Source: CAYHGX01 sp964356355
Lineage (GTDB): Bacteria > Patescibacteriota > Gracilibacteria > UBA1369 > LOWO2-01-FULL-3
Assembly (NCBI GenBank): GCA_964356355.1
Contig: CAYHGX010000023.1
Span: 1 to 14,604 of the forward strand
Direction: 5' to 3'
Length of the DNA stretch: 14,604 bases
A program made the translations under genes and the position numbers. The stretch's first letter is position 1; each line of letters begins with the position of its first letter. The notes under the pieces were generated by a model, which was not told where the DNA came from, did not search any database, and saw only the letters and a list, made by a program, of their open reading frames with translations. Positions 5,650 through 12,225 of the stretch are shown piece after piece.

Positions 5650-6837
5650 CTAAATATACTTCCTCATAATTGTTTCCACTTGGTCTGCATTCTCCACCTG
5701 CATCAGCTCTTTGCGTAGCTCCTTTGCGCCGTCAAAACCTTTGCAGTACCAGCCGAGATGTTTGCGCATATTAAAAAACGGATGTGCATTTAAATTCTCA
5801 AAATAACGTGCATGCTCAGCCATAACCCTTAGGCGCTCCGCCGTATCCGGCTCCGCGCTCCCAAAAAACCACGGATCACCAAAGGTCGCCCTTCCCACCA
5901 TCACTCCGTCCACTCCATAAGTAGCGATTTTTTCGCGTGCATCGGCCATTGATTCCACATCGCCATTGCCGATCAAGGTGGTGCCAAGCCCACTCGAATC
6001 GCGCCACTCGCGGCACAGCTGCGCCGCCTCAGCAATCGCCTCCCAACTCGCCTTTCCCATGTACATTTGCTTAAGCGTTCGCCCATGCAAGCTAATATTC
6101 GCTGGCTGCTCTTCCAGTAAAGTTTTGATCCAATCATTTACCACAATGCTGTCATAACCCACGCGCGTTTTTACGGACACGGGAATTAGTTTTCGCTCTT
6201 CTTCTTTTGCCACGTGGCAAGAATTTGTCTGACAATTCCGTGCGCACGCACACTTTTTTGCGGGCGCCTCATCTGTGCACGTGCACACTTTTCCTCCCCC
6301 CAGTCTCCCCTTCTCCCGCATCACCTCAATCTCCGCAATAATATTTTCATGCACGCCCGCCGCCTCCAGCGTAATTCCCTCGGCCCAATCCCGCGCGCCT
6401 CTTTTGCATGCTCGAATAATTTCACATGCCAAATCCGGAGTACGAATCAGCCCGGCCCCAGAGCCTTTATTGGCCACTTTCAACGCCGGACAGCCCATGT
6501 TGATATCCACTCCATCAAATCCCATCGCACACAGCATCACAGTTGATTTGTAAAAACTCTCCACCTCGGTGCCAAAAATCTGTCCCACCACTGGCCTCTC
6601 ACTCTCATCATAGATAAAAGCCTTCATCATCTTACTCGCGCCCCTCGCCAACCCCTCCACATTTGTAAACTCGGTCATCACAAAGCTCGGCCGTGAATAT
6701 TTGCAGGTAATATAACGAAACGCCGCATCAGTAACACCATCCATTGGCGCCAATCCCACGATCGGTTCTGCCGCACCTCCGTTCGGCTCGCTCGCGCCGG
6801 CCCCCAAGCTATTCCAAAATCCGCGCTGCATAATCAT
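5650..6837 (-). CDS. dus: tRNA-dihydrouridine synthase with a cysteine-rich insertion
   Basis: An FMN- and NADPH-dependent enzyme that reduces uridines in the tRNA D-loop. Family motifs, in order: FMN-site APMDGVTD (30-37), catalytic cysteine C116 in NMGCPALKV, KTRVGYDS (223-230), HGRT (251-254), GNGDV (290-294), GVMVGRATFGDPW (311-323), and a C-terminal helical tRNA-binding domain with RKHLGWYCKG (358-367). At 395 residues it is about 70 longer than E. coli DusB (321). The excess lies at about 148-216, between the barrel helix after GSGAGLIR and the KTR strand, and holds CxC, CxC, C and CH groups (C185, C187, C196, C198, C202, C207, H208). The DNA of this part is made of palindromic repeats shared with an intergenic region. 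M1 or M3 could be the start. A lipoprotein gene ends 24 bases upstream on the same strand. The DusA/B/C subtype cannot be fixed by eye; DusB-like is likeliest. Confidence 0.95.
   Translation of the reverse strand: MIMQRGFWNSLGAGASEPNGGAAEPIVGLAPMDGVTDAAFRYITCKYSRPSFVMTEFTNVEGLARGASKMMKAFIYDESERPVVGQIFGTEVESFYKSTVMLCAMGFDGVDINMGCPALKVANKGSGAGLIRTPDLACEIIRACKRGARDWAEGITLEAAGVHENIIAEIEVMREKGRLGGGKVCTCTDEAPAKKCACARNCQTNSCHVAKEEERKLIPVSVKTRVGYDSIVVNDWIKTLLEEQPANISLHGRTLKQMYMGKASWEAIAEAAQLCREWRDSSGLGTTLIGNGDVESMADAREKIATYGVDGVMVGRATFGDPWFFGSAEPDTAERLRVMAEHARYFENLNAHPFFNMRKHLGWYCKGFDGAKELRKELMQVENADQVETIMRKYI
6207..6220. repeat. CACGTG-centred palindrome inside dus
   Basis: TTGCCACGTGGCAA is a perfect 14-base palindrome sharing the CACGTG core with the copies at 4815-4828 and 6274-6287 and, like them, lying next to a T-run (TTTT at 6205-6208). 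It is followed by another near-palindrome, GAATTTGTC/GACAATTC (6221-6238). Confidence 0.5.
6236..6257. repeat. Palindromic repeat, degenerate copy inside dus
   Basis: This block matches 6271-6292 at 17 of 22 positions, including the ACTTTT end, and contains GTGCGCACGCAC. It lies 35 bases from the better copy, which is not a multiple of three, so the two copies are translated in different frames (CACAR here, CTCT there). Confidence 0.5.
6271..6292. repeat. Palindromic repeat, copy inside dus
   Basis: The core TGTGCACGTGCACA (6274-6287) is a perfect 14-base palindrome. The block matches the intergenic copy 4812-4833 at 20 of 22 positions, with one compensating base-pair change. It lies on the strand opposite to dus transcription with the T-run on the plus strand, as in the intergenic copy. 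Confidence 0.75.
6297..6309. repeat. C-rich 13-base repeat (copy inside dus)
   Basis: Exact second copy of CCCCCAGTCTCCC from 4896-4908, four bases beyond the palindrome at 6271-6292. In dus it encodes part of the glycine-rich GRLGGG stretch before the cysteines. Confidence 0.6.
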
Positions 6838-6861
6838 CAGTCAAATATTTCGCCTATTTTA

Positions 6862-7275
6862 TCATATTTCCTGCCCCCTCGGAATTTCGATCGGAACATC
6901 TGGTATTTTTCCCGTACCCATGGCCACGATTTTTACCATTAGACTCTTAACCATCAAGCTAAATTTTCTTATCATTCCCTGCACTTCTATGTCAGCATTC
7001 AATTCTGGTGTATCACAGTGATCAGTCACTCCTTTAATTACCTCCTCACTTTCCGCCTTTAGCCAATTCAAATTTAGCCCCGCCTGCAAAGCTCGAGCTC
7101 TTGTATCTATTCCCAAATCCTCAATCACTCCGCCAAACCTCTCTACCCCTCGAATTCCCCGATCGAGCACTTGGATACAGGCCGTTTTCCTACCCTCAAA
7201 CTCCCTACTGCTACTCGCCCCTCCGCACCCGGCCACCGCCAATGCGCTTCCAAAAACTGCTGATTTTATATTCAT
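6862..7275 (-). CDS. Putative lipoprotein, 137 aa
   Basis: The N-terminus MNIKSAVFGSALAVAGCGG is a classic lipoprotein signal: a basic residue, a short hydrophobic run, and lipobox VAGC with C17 as the lipid-bearing residue, followed by Ser-rich spacer residues. The mature part is small and mostly helical, with two further cysteines (ACIQV and DHCDT) that could pair, and ends in a Pro/Ile-rich tail (PDVPIEIPRG). No family recognised. It starts a minus-strand unit with dus 24 bases downstream; I see no functional tie between them. A possible -10 (TAGATT, 7293-7288 on the minus strand) lies 13 bases before the ATG. Confidence 0.85.
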   Translation of the reverse strand: MNIKSAVFGSALAVAGCGGASSSREFEGRKTACIQVLDRGIRGVERFGGVIEDLGIDTRARALQAGLNLNWLKAESEEVIKGVTDHCDTPELNADIEVQGMIRKFSLMVKSLMVKIVAMGTGKIPDVPIEIPRGQEI

Positions 7276-7287
7276 AGTATTTGGATT

Positions 7288-7293
7288 AATCTA
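7288..7293 (-). promoter_or_regulatory. Possible -10 box for the lipoprotein-dus unit
   Basis: TAGATT on the minus strand matches TATAAT at four of six positions and ends 13 bases before the A of the start codon, implying a very short leader. No convincing -35. On the plus strand the same intergenic stretch contains a perfect TTGACA (7315-7320) without a -10 at normal spacing. Confidence 0.35.
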
Positions 7294-7387
7294 AGGCGGC
7301 ACAGTACCTTGGATTTGACATTAGCGCAAATTAAACGCAAGGCATGAAAACTTGCCCTCTCCCCCAGCTTCCCCTAAAATTCAACTT

Positions 7388-8134
7388 ATGAACAATGTTC
7401 CCAAAGCCCCGCTCGCCCCTCAGCCTCCAGTCACCCCATCCTCCCTCGAATCCATCTCCTCCCAAATCCCTCTGGCCTCCCTTTTTCTCTTCAATCTTCT
7501 ACCGCTATTCGGAGTGATATACCTCCACTGGGACGTGTTTACCATGATGATGATCTACTGGGCTGAAAGCCTTATTATAGGCCTGTTCACAATTCTCAGA
7601 ATGATCCTTGCCCAACAGGCGCCACAGCCTCCAAAGCGCGAGCGAAGCGAAGTGCCCAATCCACTTGCCACACCTCTCTCAACGCTTCTCTTTAAAATTT
7701 TCCTTGTCCCTTTCTTCTGCATTCATTTTGGAATTTTCATGTTCGTACACGCCGTTTTTATTATCACCTTTATCTCTCCCGGCAATCTCAACTCTATCCT
7801 CACTTTTTTAGGTTATGTATCCCAGCCCTCTCAATCCTTCGGACTCAGCGCTTTGCCATTATTGGGTCTTTTTGCCTACCATTTGATTTCCTTTATTTTT
7901 AACTACATCCGCCCCAAAGCCTATCAGTTTACCAATCCAATGGCCGCAATGTTTACTCCCTACCCTCGTATTATTTTTACTCACATTGTGTTAATTATAG
8001 TGAGCGCTTCAAGCATTATGCTCTCAGTAAAAATTCCACCCACTATCACTGCCGGCATCATTGTAATTTTAAAAACCTTTCTCGATCTTTACATGTATCG
8101 TCGGGCCCAGCACGAAGACCGACCAAGCATTTAA
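7388..8134 (+). CDS. DUF6498-like integral membrane protein, 248 aa
   Basis: A multi-pass membrane protein with five to six hydrophobic segments (about 28-46, 49-75, 98-128, 150-174, 193-213, 218-236). Motifs fit the DUF6498 family as I remember it: NLLPLFGVIYLHWDVF (36-51) followed by YWAE (57-60) and LRM, and later YIRPKAY. The family has no known biochemical role. The first 25 residues are Pro-rich and soluble. I chose ATG 7388; an in-frame TTG at 7352 would add 12 residues read from C-rich DNA that resembles an intergenic repeat. The loop after the second helix (KRERSEV) is encoded by AGCGAAGCGAAGT, a 13-base string repeated after the ABC operon. A paralogue follows after two bases. Codons here prefer C, those of the paralogue T. 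Confidence 0.82.
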   Translation: MNNVPKAPLAPQPPVTPSSLESISSQIPLASLFLFNLLPLFGVIYLHWDVFTMMMIYWAESLIIGLFTILRMILAQQAPQPPKRERSEVPNPLATPLSTLLFKIFLVPFFCIHFGIFMFVHAVFIITFISPGNLNSILTFLGYVSQPSQSFGLSALPLLGLFAYHLISFIFNYIRPKAYQFTNPMAAMFTPYPRIIFTHIVLIIVSASSIMLSVKIPPTITAGIIVILKTFLDLYMYRRAQHEDRPSI

Positions 8135-8136
8135 AT

Positions 8137-8802
8137 ATGAAAAATACTACCACTCTGGATAAAGTTGCTGCGCGTCTTCCTTTAGTTTTGCTGGTTATCT
8201 CCAACTTAATCCCCCTATTTGGTGTGATTTTTTTTGGTTGGAGTGTTTTTCTAATGATGCTTGTTTACTGGTACGAAACACTTGTTATTCTTTTTTTTAC
8301 AGCTCTAAGAATGGCCTTTGCCAGCCAGGTTTGTTCTGCTCTTAAAGGCTATTCTATCTCCAGCCATCCGCTAGCCAAAATCGCTGTGAAACTTCTGCTA
8401 ATCCCAGCTTTTGTTTTGTACGTTTGCATTTTTATGTTTCTGCATCTCTGTTTTATTTTAACCCTGATCGCGCCGGTGGAAATTGGAGGACTAGAGGGCT
8501 TTACCACCTATATTGGAAGCGATAGTTTTAACATTAAAGAGGTAGGAATTGTACTATTAGGTTTTTTTGTTTATCACTTGGTTTATTTTCTTCTCAGCTA
8601 TGTACGCCCCAGGGCTTATAAAAACACTAGCCCCATTGTTGAAATGACCTATCTACAAGACCGTATTGCTCTTGTGCAGGGCGTATTGCTTATCGTTGGA
8701 TTACTCCTCTCGTATGGGCTGGGTGGTGATTCGAAAATTGTGATTGCTTTGGTGATTGTTGGTTTTAAAATTTTCTTCAGTCTCCCTCCAGAAAAAGCTT
8801 AG
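8137..8802 (+). CDS. DUF6498-like integral membrane protein, 221 aa (paralogue of preceding gene)
   Basis: Shares with its neighbour the order NLIPLFGVIFFGWSVF (23-38), VYWYE (43-47), FTALRM (54-59), FVYHLVYF (144-151), YVRPRAY (155-161) and a later P-x(2)-M...RI segment, so the pair arose by duplication. About six hydrophobic segments are present and there is no signal peptide. It lacks the Pro-rich N-terminus of the first copy. YWAE in copy 1 corresponds to YWYE here. The ATG is two bases after the upstream stop, so the pair should be co-translated and may work as a heteromer; that is inference. It ends two bases from the convergent minus-strand gene with no visible terminator between. Confidence 0.82.
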   Translation: MKNTTTLDKVAARLPLVLLVISNLIPLFGVIFFGWSVFLMMLVYWYETLVILFFTALRMAFASQVCSALKGYSISSHPLAKIAVKLLLIPAFVLYVCIFMFLHLCFILTLIAPVEIGGLEGFTTYIGSDSFNIKEVGIVLLGFFVYHLVYFLLSYVRPRAYKNTSPIVEMTYLQDRIALVQGVLLIVGLLLSYGLGGDSKIVIALVIVGFKIFFSLPPEKA

Positions 8803-8804
8803 AG

Positions 8805-9227
8805 CTATCTGCCGTAGGTCGTTTTTACAAACTCTTCCACCTCGCTTTTGCGTTCCTTTGGGAAGACCAGAGTATATTTTTCTCCACCTGCCTTTAGCGA
8901 AATGTAGGTCCCCTTGAAAGTCCCCTCTTCCACACTAATTTCTTCAATCTCGCCCAAAGAAAATCTTCGAGATTTTTTCCCGTCTACCAATTTTTCCAGT
9001 TCACCACTATCAATTTGTGCCTGTACTTTTGCAATCTCCTCATCATATTTTTCCTGCATTTTTTCCGCCATCCAGCGGTATTTTTCCATTGGATGATAGA
9101 GGTTTGTGGGGTTGGTAGCCTTTCCAGTGTTGATTACATAAAGTGCCCCGCCTTGCGCCACCAAAGAGTACATTTTGGCACTGGCAATCCAGCCTGGAGG
9201 AGTGATGAGTCGGTCAATTCTTGGCAT
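8805..9227 (-). CDS. Hypothetical protein, 140 aa, with PH-like domain character
   Basis: Soluble protein. The N-terminal segment holds strands ASAKMYSLVAQGGALYVINTG (16-36), then a charged helix (about 45-82), then strands RRFSLGEIEEISVEEGTF, GTYISLKAG and KYTLVFP (87-123), and a closing helix EVEEFVKTTYGR. That order resembles bacterial PH-like domains (strands with a C-terminal helix), here with a helical insertion after the first two strands. This is a fold guess without a catalytic motif. Its start overlaps the 3' end of the upstream membrane protein by 14 bases, so the two are coupled and may act together at the membrane. Confidence 0.8.
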   Translation of the reverse strand: MPRIDRLITPPGWIASAKMYSLVAQGGALYVINTGKATNPTNLYHPMEKYRWMAEKMQEKYDEEIAKVQAQIDSGELEKLVDGKKSRRFSLGEIEEISVEEGTFKGTYISLKAGGEKYTLVFPKERKSEVEEFVKTTYGR

Positions 9228-9474
9228 ATTTTCTGTAGATTATTCGAATAAGATAGAGCACGGCAAACACGACCCATAAAATTCCCGCAACAATGAGAGT
9301 ATCAACGGCACTTGAAGGCAAATCATAAAATTTCGGCCCAATTTTCAAGCTATAGCCGTTACCAAAAATTGCAGTTAAAACTGCCGCACCAGTTGCTAGG
9401 CAGGCCACTATAAAGATCCCCCCAAGCACCATCTCGCTTGCCGCCCGCCAAATTGCGATAAATGTATTCTTCAT
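9214..9474 (-). CDS. Small membrane protein, 86 aa, two transmembrane helices
   Basis: Two hydrophobic helices, at about 15-37 (MVLGGIFIVACLATGAAVLT) and 57-77 (VDTLIVAGILWVVFAVLYLI), with a short loop between and a basic C-terminal tail (RIIYRKYAKN) that should face the cytoplasm. No family recognised. An in-frame TTG at 9639 would lengthen it to 141 residues but would place the start inside the divergent gene at 9587, so I chose the ATG at 9474. The stop lies 14 bases inside the PH-like gene, which suggests a translationally coupled pair. Confidence 0.65.
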   Translation of the reverse strand: MKNTFIAIWRAASEMVLGGIFIVACLATGAAVLTAIFGNGYSLKIGPKFYDLPSSAVDTLIVAGILWVVFAVLYLIRIIYRKYAKN

Positions 9475-9586
9475 GAGGTAATTATTGCAGAAATCCCCGT
9501 CCCGATCTACCCATCCTTTGAGGCATATGTTAAATTTATCCAGCAATGGCACCGTGCTCCTATCGTAAATTTTACCCTCTTCACAT

Positions 9587-10831
9587 ATGTCCAAAATTCT
9601 AGAAACCACAGAGCGCACAGGTGATAAAACCAATTCCAACTTTTTCGAATCTTATCTTCCAAAAATCTACGATCGCCGCGAAGCGGCAGGCCTCGACGAC
9701 ATGCTCGGTAACATTCGCGCCTTCGTTATTCAGATCGATCACGGCGACCACTTGAAGTACCTCATGGAGCTTTATCTCATGACGCCATATCGCCTGCACA
9801 AAGCCTACATCAACGAGACTCATAAAGTTTTCGTGCTCCAAATTAAGCCTGAGTATCCGGCGCTCATTGTAATCGAACCTCTCTCCACCACCTACCACGA
9901 CGAATTCACGGCCATCGATTCGCTCTATCCTAGAGCCAAAGAAAAGATCAACGCCAAGTACATCGGCGAAATTTACCACACCCAAAACCTCACCGACACA
10001 GTGAAGATTTTGAGCGAACAGGAGGTCCGTTTTCAACGCCGCAGTGAAGTGAAAAACGCCTTTCTTGCCAACAACAATTTCATCTTCAGCCAAATTTCCT
10101 ACTACACCAATAACTGCATTGGCTACACCGAAAATAGCCTCGCAGATTTCGACTCTATGGGCCTCGGCGAGCCAATCTCTCTCACCGCAGAAGATCTCAA
10201 TCAGCTCGAAATGGCTAATGAAGTCCATTATAAGTTTGGCTTAAACGAATTAGTTTTGGGCGTCGACCACGTGGCTACTCGCGTCCTCTCCGGCGAGCGC
10301 GAAGATGCCATTCTCGAGCTTCTCACTATGACCAATCACTATTTCTGGGGGGCCTACAATATTGAGGACATGAACTCTTCCACCAACATTTGCCGCAATC
10401 CAAAAATCAGCAACGAGCTCTTTTCACCGGCCAAAGTCTTCACTGCGAATAACACACCTTTTTACGTTCAATCCATCGATAAAATTCCCTCCCCAACAGA
10501 AGATTTCGTCCGCAATTTTGGCAAGCGCATGCACCACATGGCCTACGAAGTGAAAGACGGCGAAAAAGACGGACTTAAAAATATTGATTATGTAGTGCGC
10601 CAGCTCGCCTCTGAAAACATCCCATTCCTCGCCCAGGTAATTGGCGAATGCCGTGATTTCCCGGATCTCAAACAAATTTTCTCTAAGAGTTCCAATTATT
10701 CACTGCTTATCACAGAGTACGTGCAAAGATGCCAAAACTTCCAAGGCTTCTTCACCAAGACCAACGTTGCCGAGCTCACCCGCGCCGCCGGCGAAGATGA
10801 AAAGCTGAAGAAGGCCGATCTATTTGACTAA
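9587..10831 (+). CDS. VOC-superfamily protein resembling 4-hydroxyphenylpyruvate dioxygenase
   Basis: At 414 residues it has the size and two-domain layout of HPPD-type non-haem iron dioxygenases. The catalytic half (about 217-402) shows the metal triad by position and local sequence: H228 in LGVDHVATRV, H317 in HHMAYEV (compare HIAF in HPPD), and E377 in LLITEYVQR (compare FFEFIQR), preceded by LKQIFSK (compare LLQIFSE) and followed by GFFTKTNVAELTRA (compare GNFKALFE). The N-terminal half (about 40-175) looks like a diverged VOC module without ligands. Spacing between the second His and the Glu (60) is shorter than in HPPD (about 82). The substrate is therefore unknown; tyrosine breakdown partners are absent from the window. 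The ATG is preceded by A/T-rich DNA without a Shine-Dalgarno motif. The 3' end overlaps the convergent gene by 12 bases. Confidence 0.65.
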   Translation: MSKILETTERTGDKTNSNFFESYLPKIYDRREAAGLDDMLGNIRAFVIQIDHGDHLKYLMELYLMTPYRLHKAYINETHKVFVLQIKPEYPALIVIEPLSTTYHDEFTAIDSLYPRAKEKINAKYIGEIYHTQNLTDTVKILSEQEVRFQRRSEVKNAFLANNNFIFSQISYYTNNCIGYTENSLADFDSMGLGEPISLTAEDLNQLEMANEVHYKFGLNELVLGVDHVATRVLSGEREDAILELLTMTNHYFWGAYNIEDMNSSTNICRNPKISNELFSPAKVFTANNTPFYVQSIDKIPSPTEDFVRNFGKRMHHMAYEVKDGEKDGLKNIDYVVRQLASENIPFLAQVIGECRDFPDLKQIFSKSSNYSLLITEYVQRCQNFQGFFTKTNVAELTRAAGEDEKLKKADLFD

Positions 10832-11512
10832 ATTTTCCACGGCCCACAAAGTTGCAATTCGTTGAAAATTTCTAATTCTATTTATTTCTCTAATTCGGGC
10901 TAGCTCTTCACCTGTTTCCTTTTGTGCTTTATCTTCAAGGCTCTGTACGGCTTTATCTACGTACTCAATTATTTCGCGCTGCTGTGCACCGGCAAAGGCC
11001 ATATCTGCTGGCTCAAATAGAAGCATTCTCGTTGTTGGATCCGGTAATTTCATTTTTCTTCCTAGTATCCGTTCTATTTCAGTCTTTGCAGCTCCTCTGT
11101 TTTGGCTCATAGAAAGTAAGAAAATACTCGCCTCAAATCTTGCAATCATCTTATTGATTGTCTCCTCGTTTAATCCCGATTCAATAAGTATATTTCTCGC
11201 CGCATATGCTGCTTCAGTTAATCGTTGCAACTCGCTTGGATCTTTTTCCTCCTTATGTACGTGATCATCAATGGCACTCGTAATTAGCGAGAGTATCCTC
11301 CAGATTTCAAGGTCCAACAAATTCTGTTGGCCAAATTCCAAAGATAGCAGAGTGTGTCCAACATAGTGGGCTTCGCGGTGTATAGAAAGTTTGAGTCGGT
11401 CAACTCGCGCCAGTATTGAAATGATTTCCAAGTACAAACGAGTACGAATATCCGTTTGAGGGAATTCCAGAGGAGCAGTTACACTATCAATATTTGATTC
11501 TTCCAATGTCAA
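10820..11512 (-). CDS. Hypothetical helical protein, 230 aa
   Basis: No family recognised. Soluble and almost entirely helical, rich in Arg, Glu and Leu; no signal peptide. Possible landmarks are IHREAHYVGHTL (43-54), DDHVHKEEKDP, and a C-terminal helix RIREINRIRNFQRIATLWAVENL. The start is TTG at 11512, supported by a 4-base overlap (TTGA) with the TGA of the upstream gene; no ATG occurs in the first half of the frame. The His/Glu-bearing stretches could bind metal, but this is speculative. It converges with the HPPD-like gene and overlaps its last 12 bases. Confidence 0.78.
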   Translation of the reverse strand: MTLEESNIDSVTAPLEFPQTDIRTRLYLEIISILARVDRLKLSIHREAHYVGHTLLSLEFGQQNLLDLEIWRILSLITSAIDDHVHKEEKDPSELQRLTEAAYAARNILIESGLNEETINKMIARFEASIFLLSMSQNRGAAKTEIERILGRKMKLPDPTTRMLLFEPADMAFAGAQQREIIEYVDKAVQSLEDKAQKETGEELARIREINRIRNFQRIATLWAVENLVK

Positions 11513-12153
11513 TCAATCATTGTTAATAATTCTTGATTTTTCAAAGTCTCCCTTGCCCACTTCCTCGCTACCTCCGCTATTTCGTGGATTCTTTTTAGGC
11601 AATAGGACTCTTCTTCACCCTCTTTCAACGTATCTTCTGCCGTTTGGATATTATGTAAAACTTGATTCAGATTGTCACCACTCGCTATGGCTGTCTCAAT
11701 GGCACCCGAAAACAACGTTCTCTCTGCCATTTCCAGCTCTTGAAAATGAGAATTAATCAATTCGTCGAGCAAGATTTCAGTTTGAGGCAACACGGTACTC
11801 TCTCTCAACGCCAAATTTAACTGTTGCTCCAGTTTCGACAGCACTAGGAAGATAGCATCCCTATGTTTCTCAGACGCAATTAGTCTTATTTTTACATCTG
11901 TGGCTGCCGATATCACTTGCTCACGACTAGGATCCTCTGGTGAGTTTAGGCAGATTCTTACGGCCTTCATTATATCGCGAACCATTTCTCCTATTTCCGC
12001 CTTGGCTAATTTTTCATGTTCCACTCCCTTGGCCCAAAGCGGATGCCCAAAATGTTTCAACCCTCCGTTGATAAGCCTGCCAAAATCTATTCCGTTAGCT
12101 AAATTGCTCAATTCTTGTTTGATTGCATTTTTACTGAAGCCGCTTCCAGCCAT
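11509..12153 (-). CDS. Hypothetical helical protein, 214 aa
   Basis: No family recognised. Soluble, helical, acidic. A Gly-rich opening (MAGSGFSKNAIKQELSNL) is followed by FGRLINGGLKHFGHPLW (24-40) and long amphipathic helices. The C-terminal EEESYCLKRIHEIAEVARKW vaguely resembles the end of the next gene (RIREINRIRNF), so the two may be distant relatives or partners. The ATG at 12153 lies close behind a minus-strand TATAAA. It is the first gene of a two-gene minus-strand unit and is coupled to the second by the TTGA overlap. Confidence 0.82.
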   Translation of the reverse strand: MAGSGFSKNAIKQELSNLANGIDFGRLINGGLKHFGHPLWAKGVEHEKLAKAEIGEMVRDIMKAVRICLNSPEDPSREQVISAATDVKIRLIASEKHRDAIFLVLSKLEQQLNLALRESTVLPQTEILLDELINSHFQELEMAERTLFSGAIETAIASGDNLNQVLHNIQTAEDTLKEGEEESYCLKRIHEIAEVARKWARETLKNQELLTMID

Positions 12154-12162
12154 GTGATATAC

Positions 12163-12168
12163 TTTATA
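12163..12168 (-). promoter_or_regulatory. -10 box (TATAAA) for the helical-protein pair
   Basis: TATAAA on the minus strand ends nine bases before the A of the ATG at 12153, so the mRNA should begin within a few bases of the start codon. No clear -35. Confidence 0.45.
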
Positions 12169-12189
12169 AGCAAGGTATTAAATCACGAT

Positions 12190-12219
12190 TTGGAGGTGTC
12201 GTCAACTAGGTGGTAGTAT
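12190..12219 (+). promoter_or_regulatory. Promoter predicted to give a leaderless ABC-transporter mRNA
   Basis: TTGGAG (12190-12195) and TAGTAT (12214-12219) are separated by 18 bases. Seven bases beyond the -10 is position 12226, the A of the ATG itself, so the transcript is expected to start at the start codon. There is no Shine-Dalgarno motif. Confidence 0.6.
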
Positions 12220-12225
12220 AGAGTC

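Noticed and set aside
6214..6553. Two plus-strand open frames of 92 and 110 codons
   Set aside because: They are antisense to dus, low in complexity and rich in Pro, Ser and His, as expected for a shadow of C-rich DNA.
9475..9639. TTG start extending the 86-residue membrane protein to 141 residues
   Set aside because: It would begin inside the divergent HPPD-like gene, and the extension contains no membrane segment or recognisable motif.
9599..10228. A 209-codon open frame on the minus strand
   Set aside because: It lies wholly antisense to the HPPD-like gene, whose translation shows conserved metal-ligand motifs. The open antisense frame follows from that gene's codon bias.
10267..10274. 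CCACGTGG palindrome in the HPPD-like gene
   Set aside because: It is only eight bases long, without the flanking T-run or C-rich 13-mer, and it encodes the conserved DHV containing a metal ligand.
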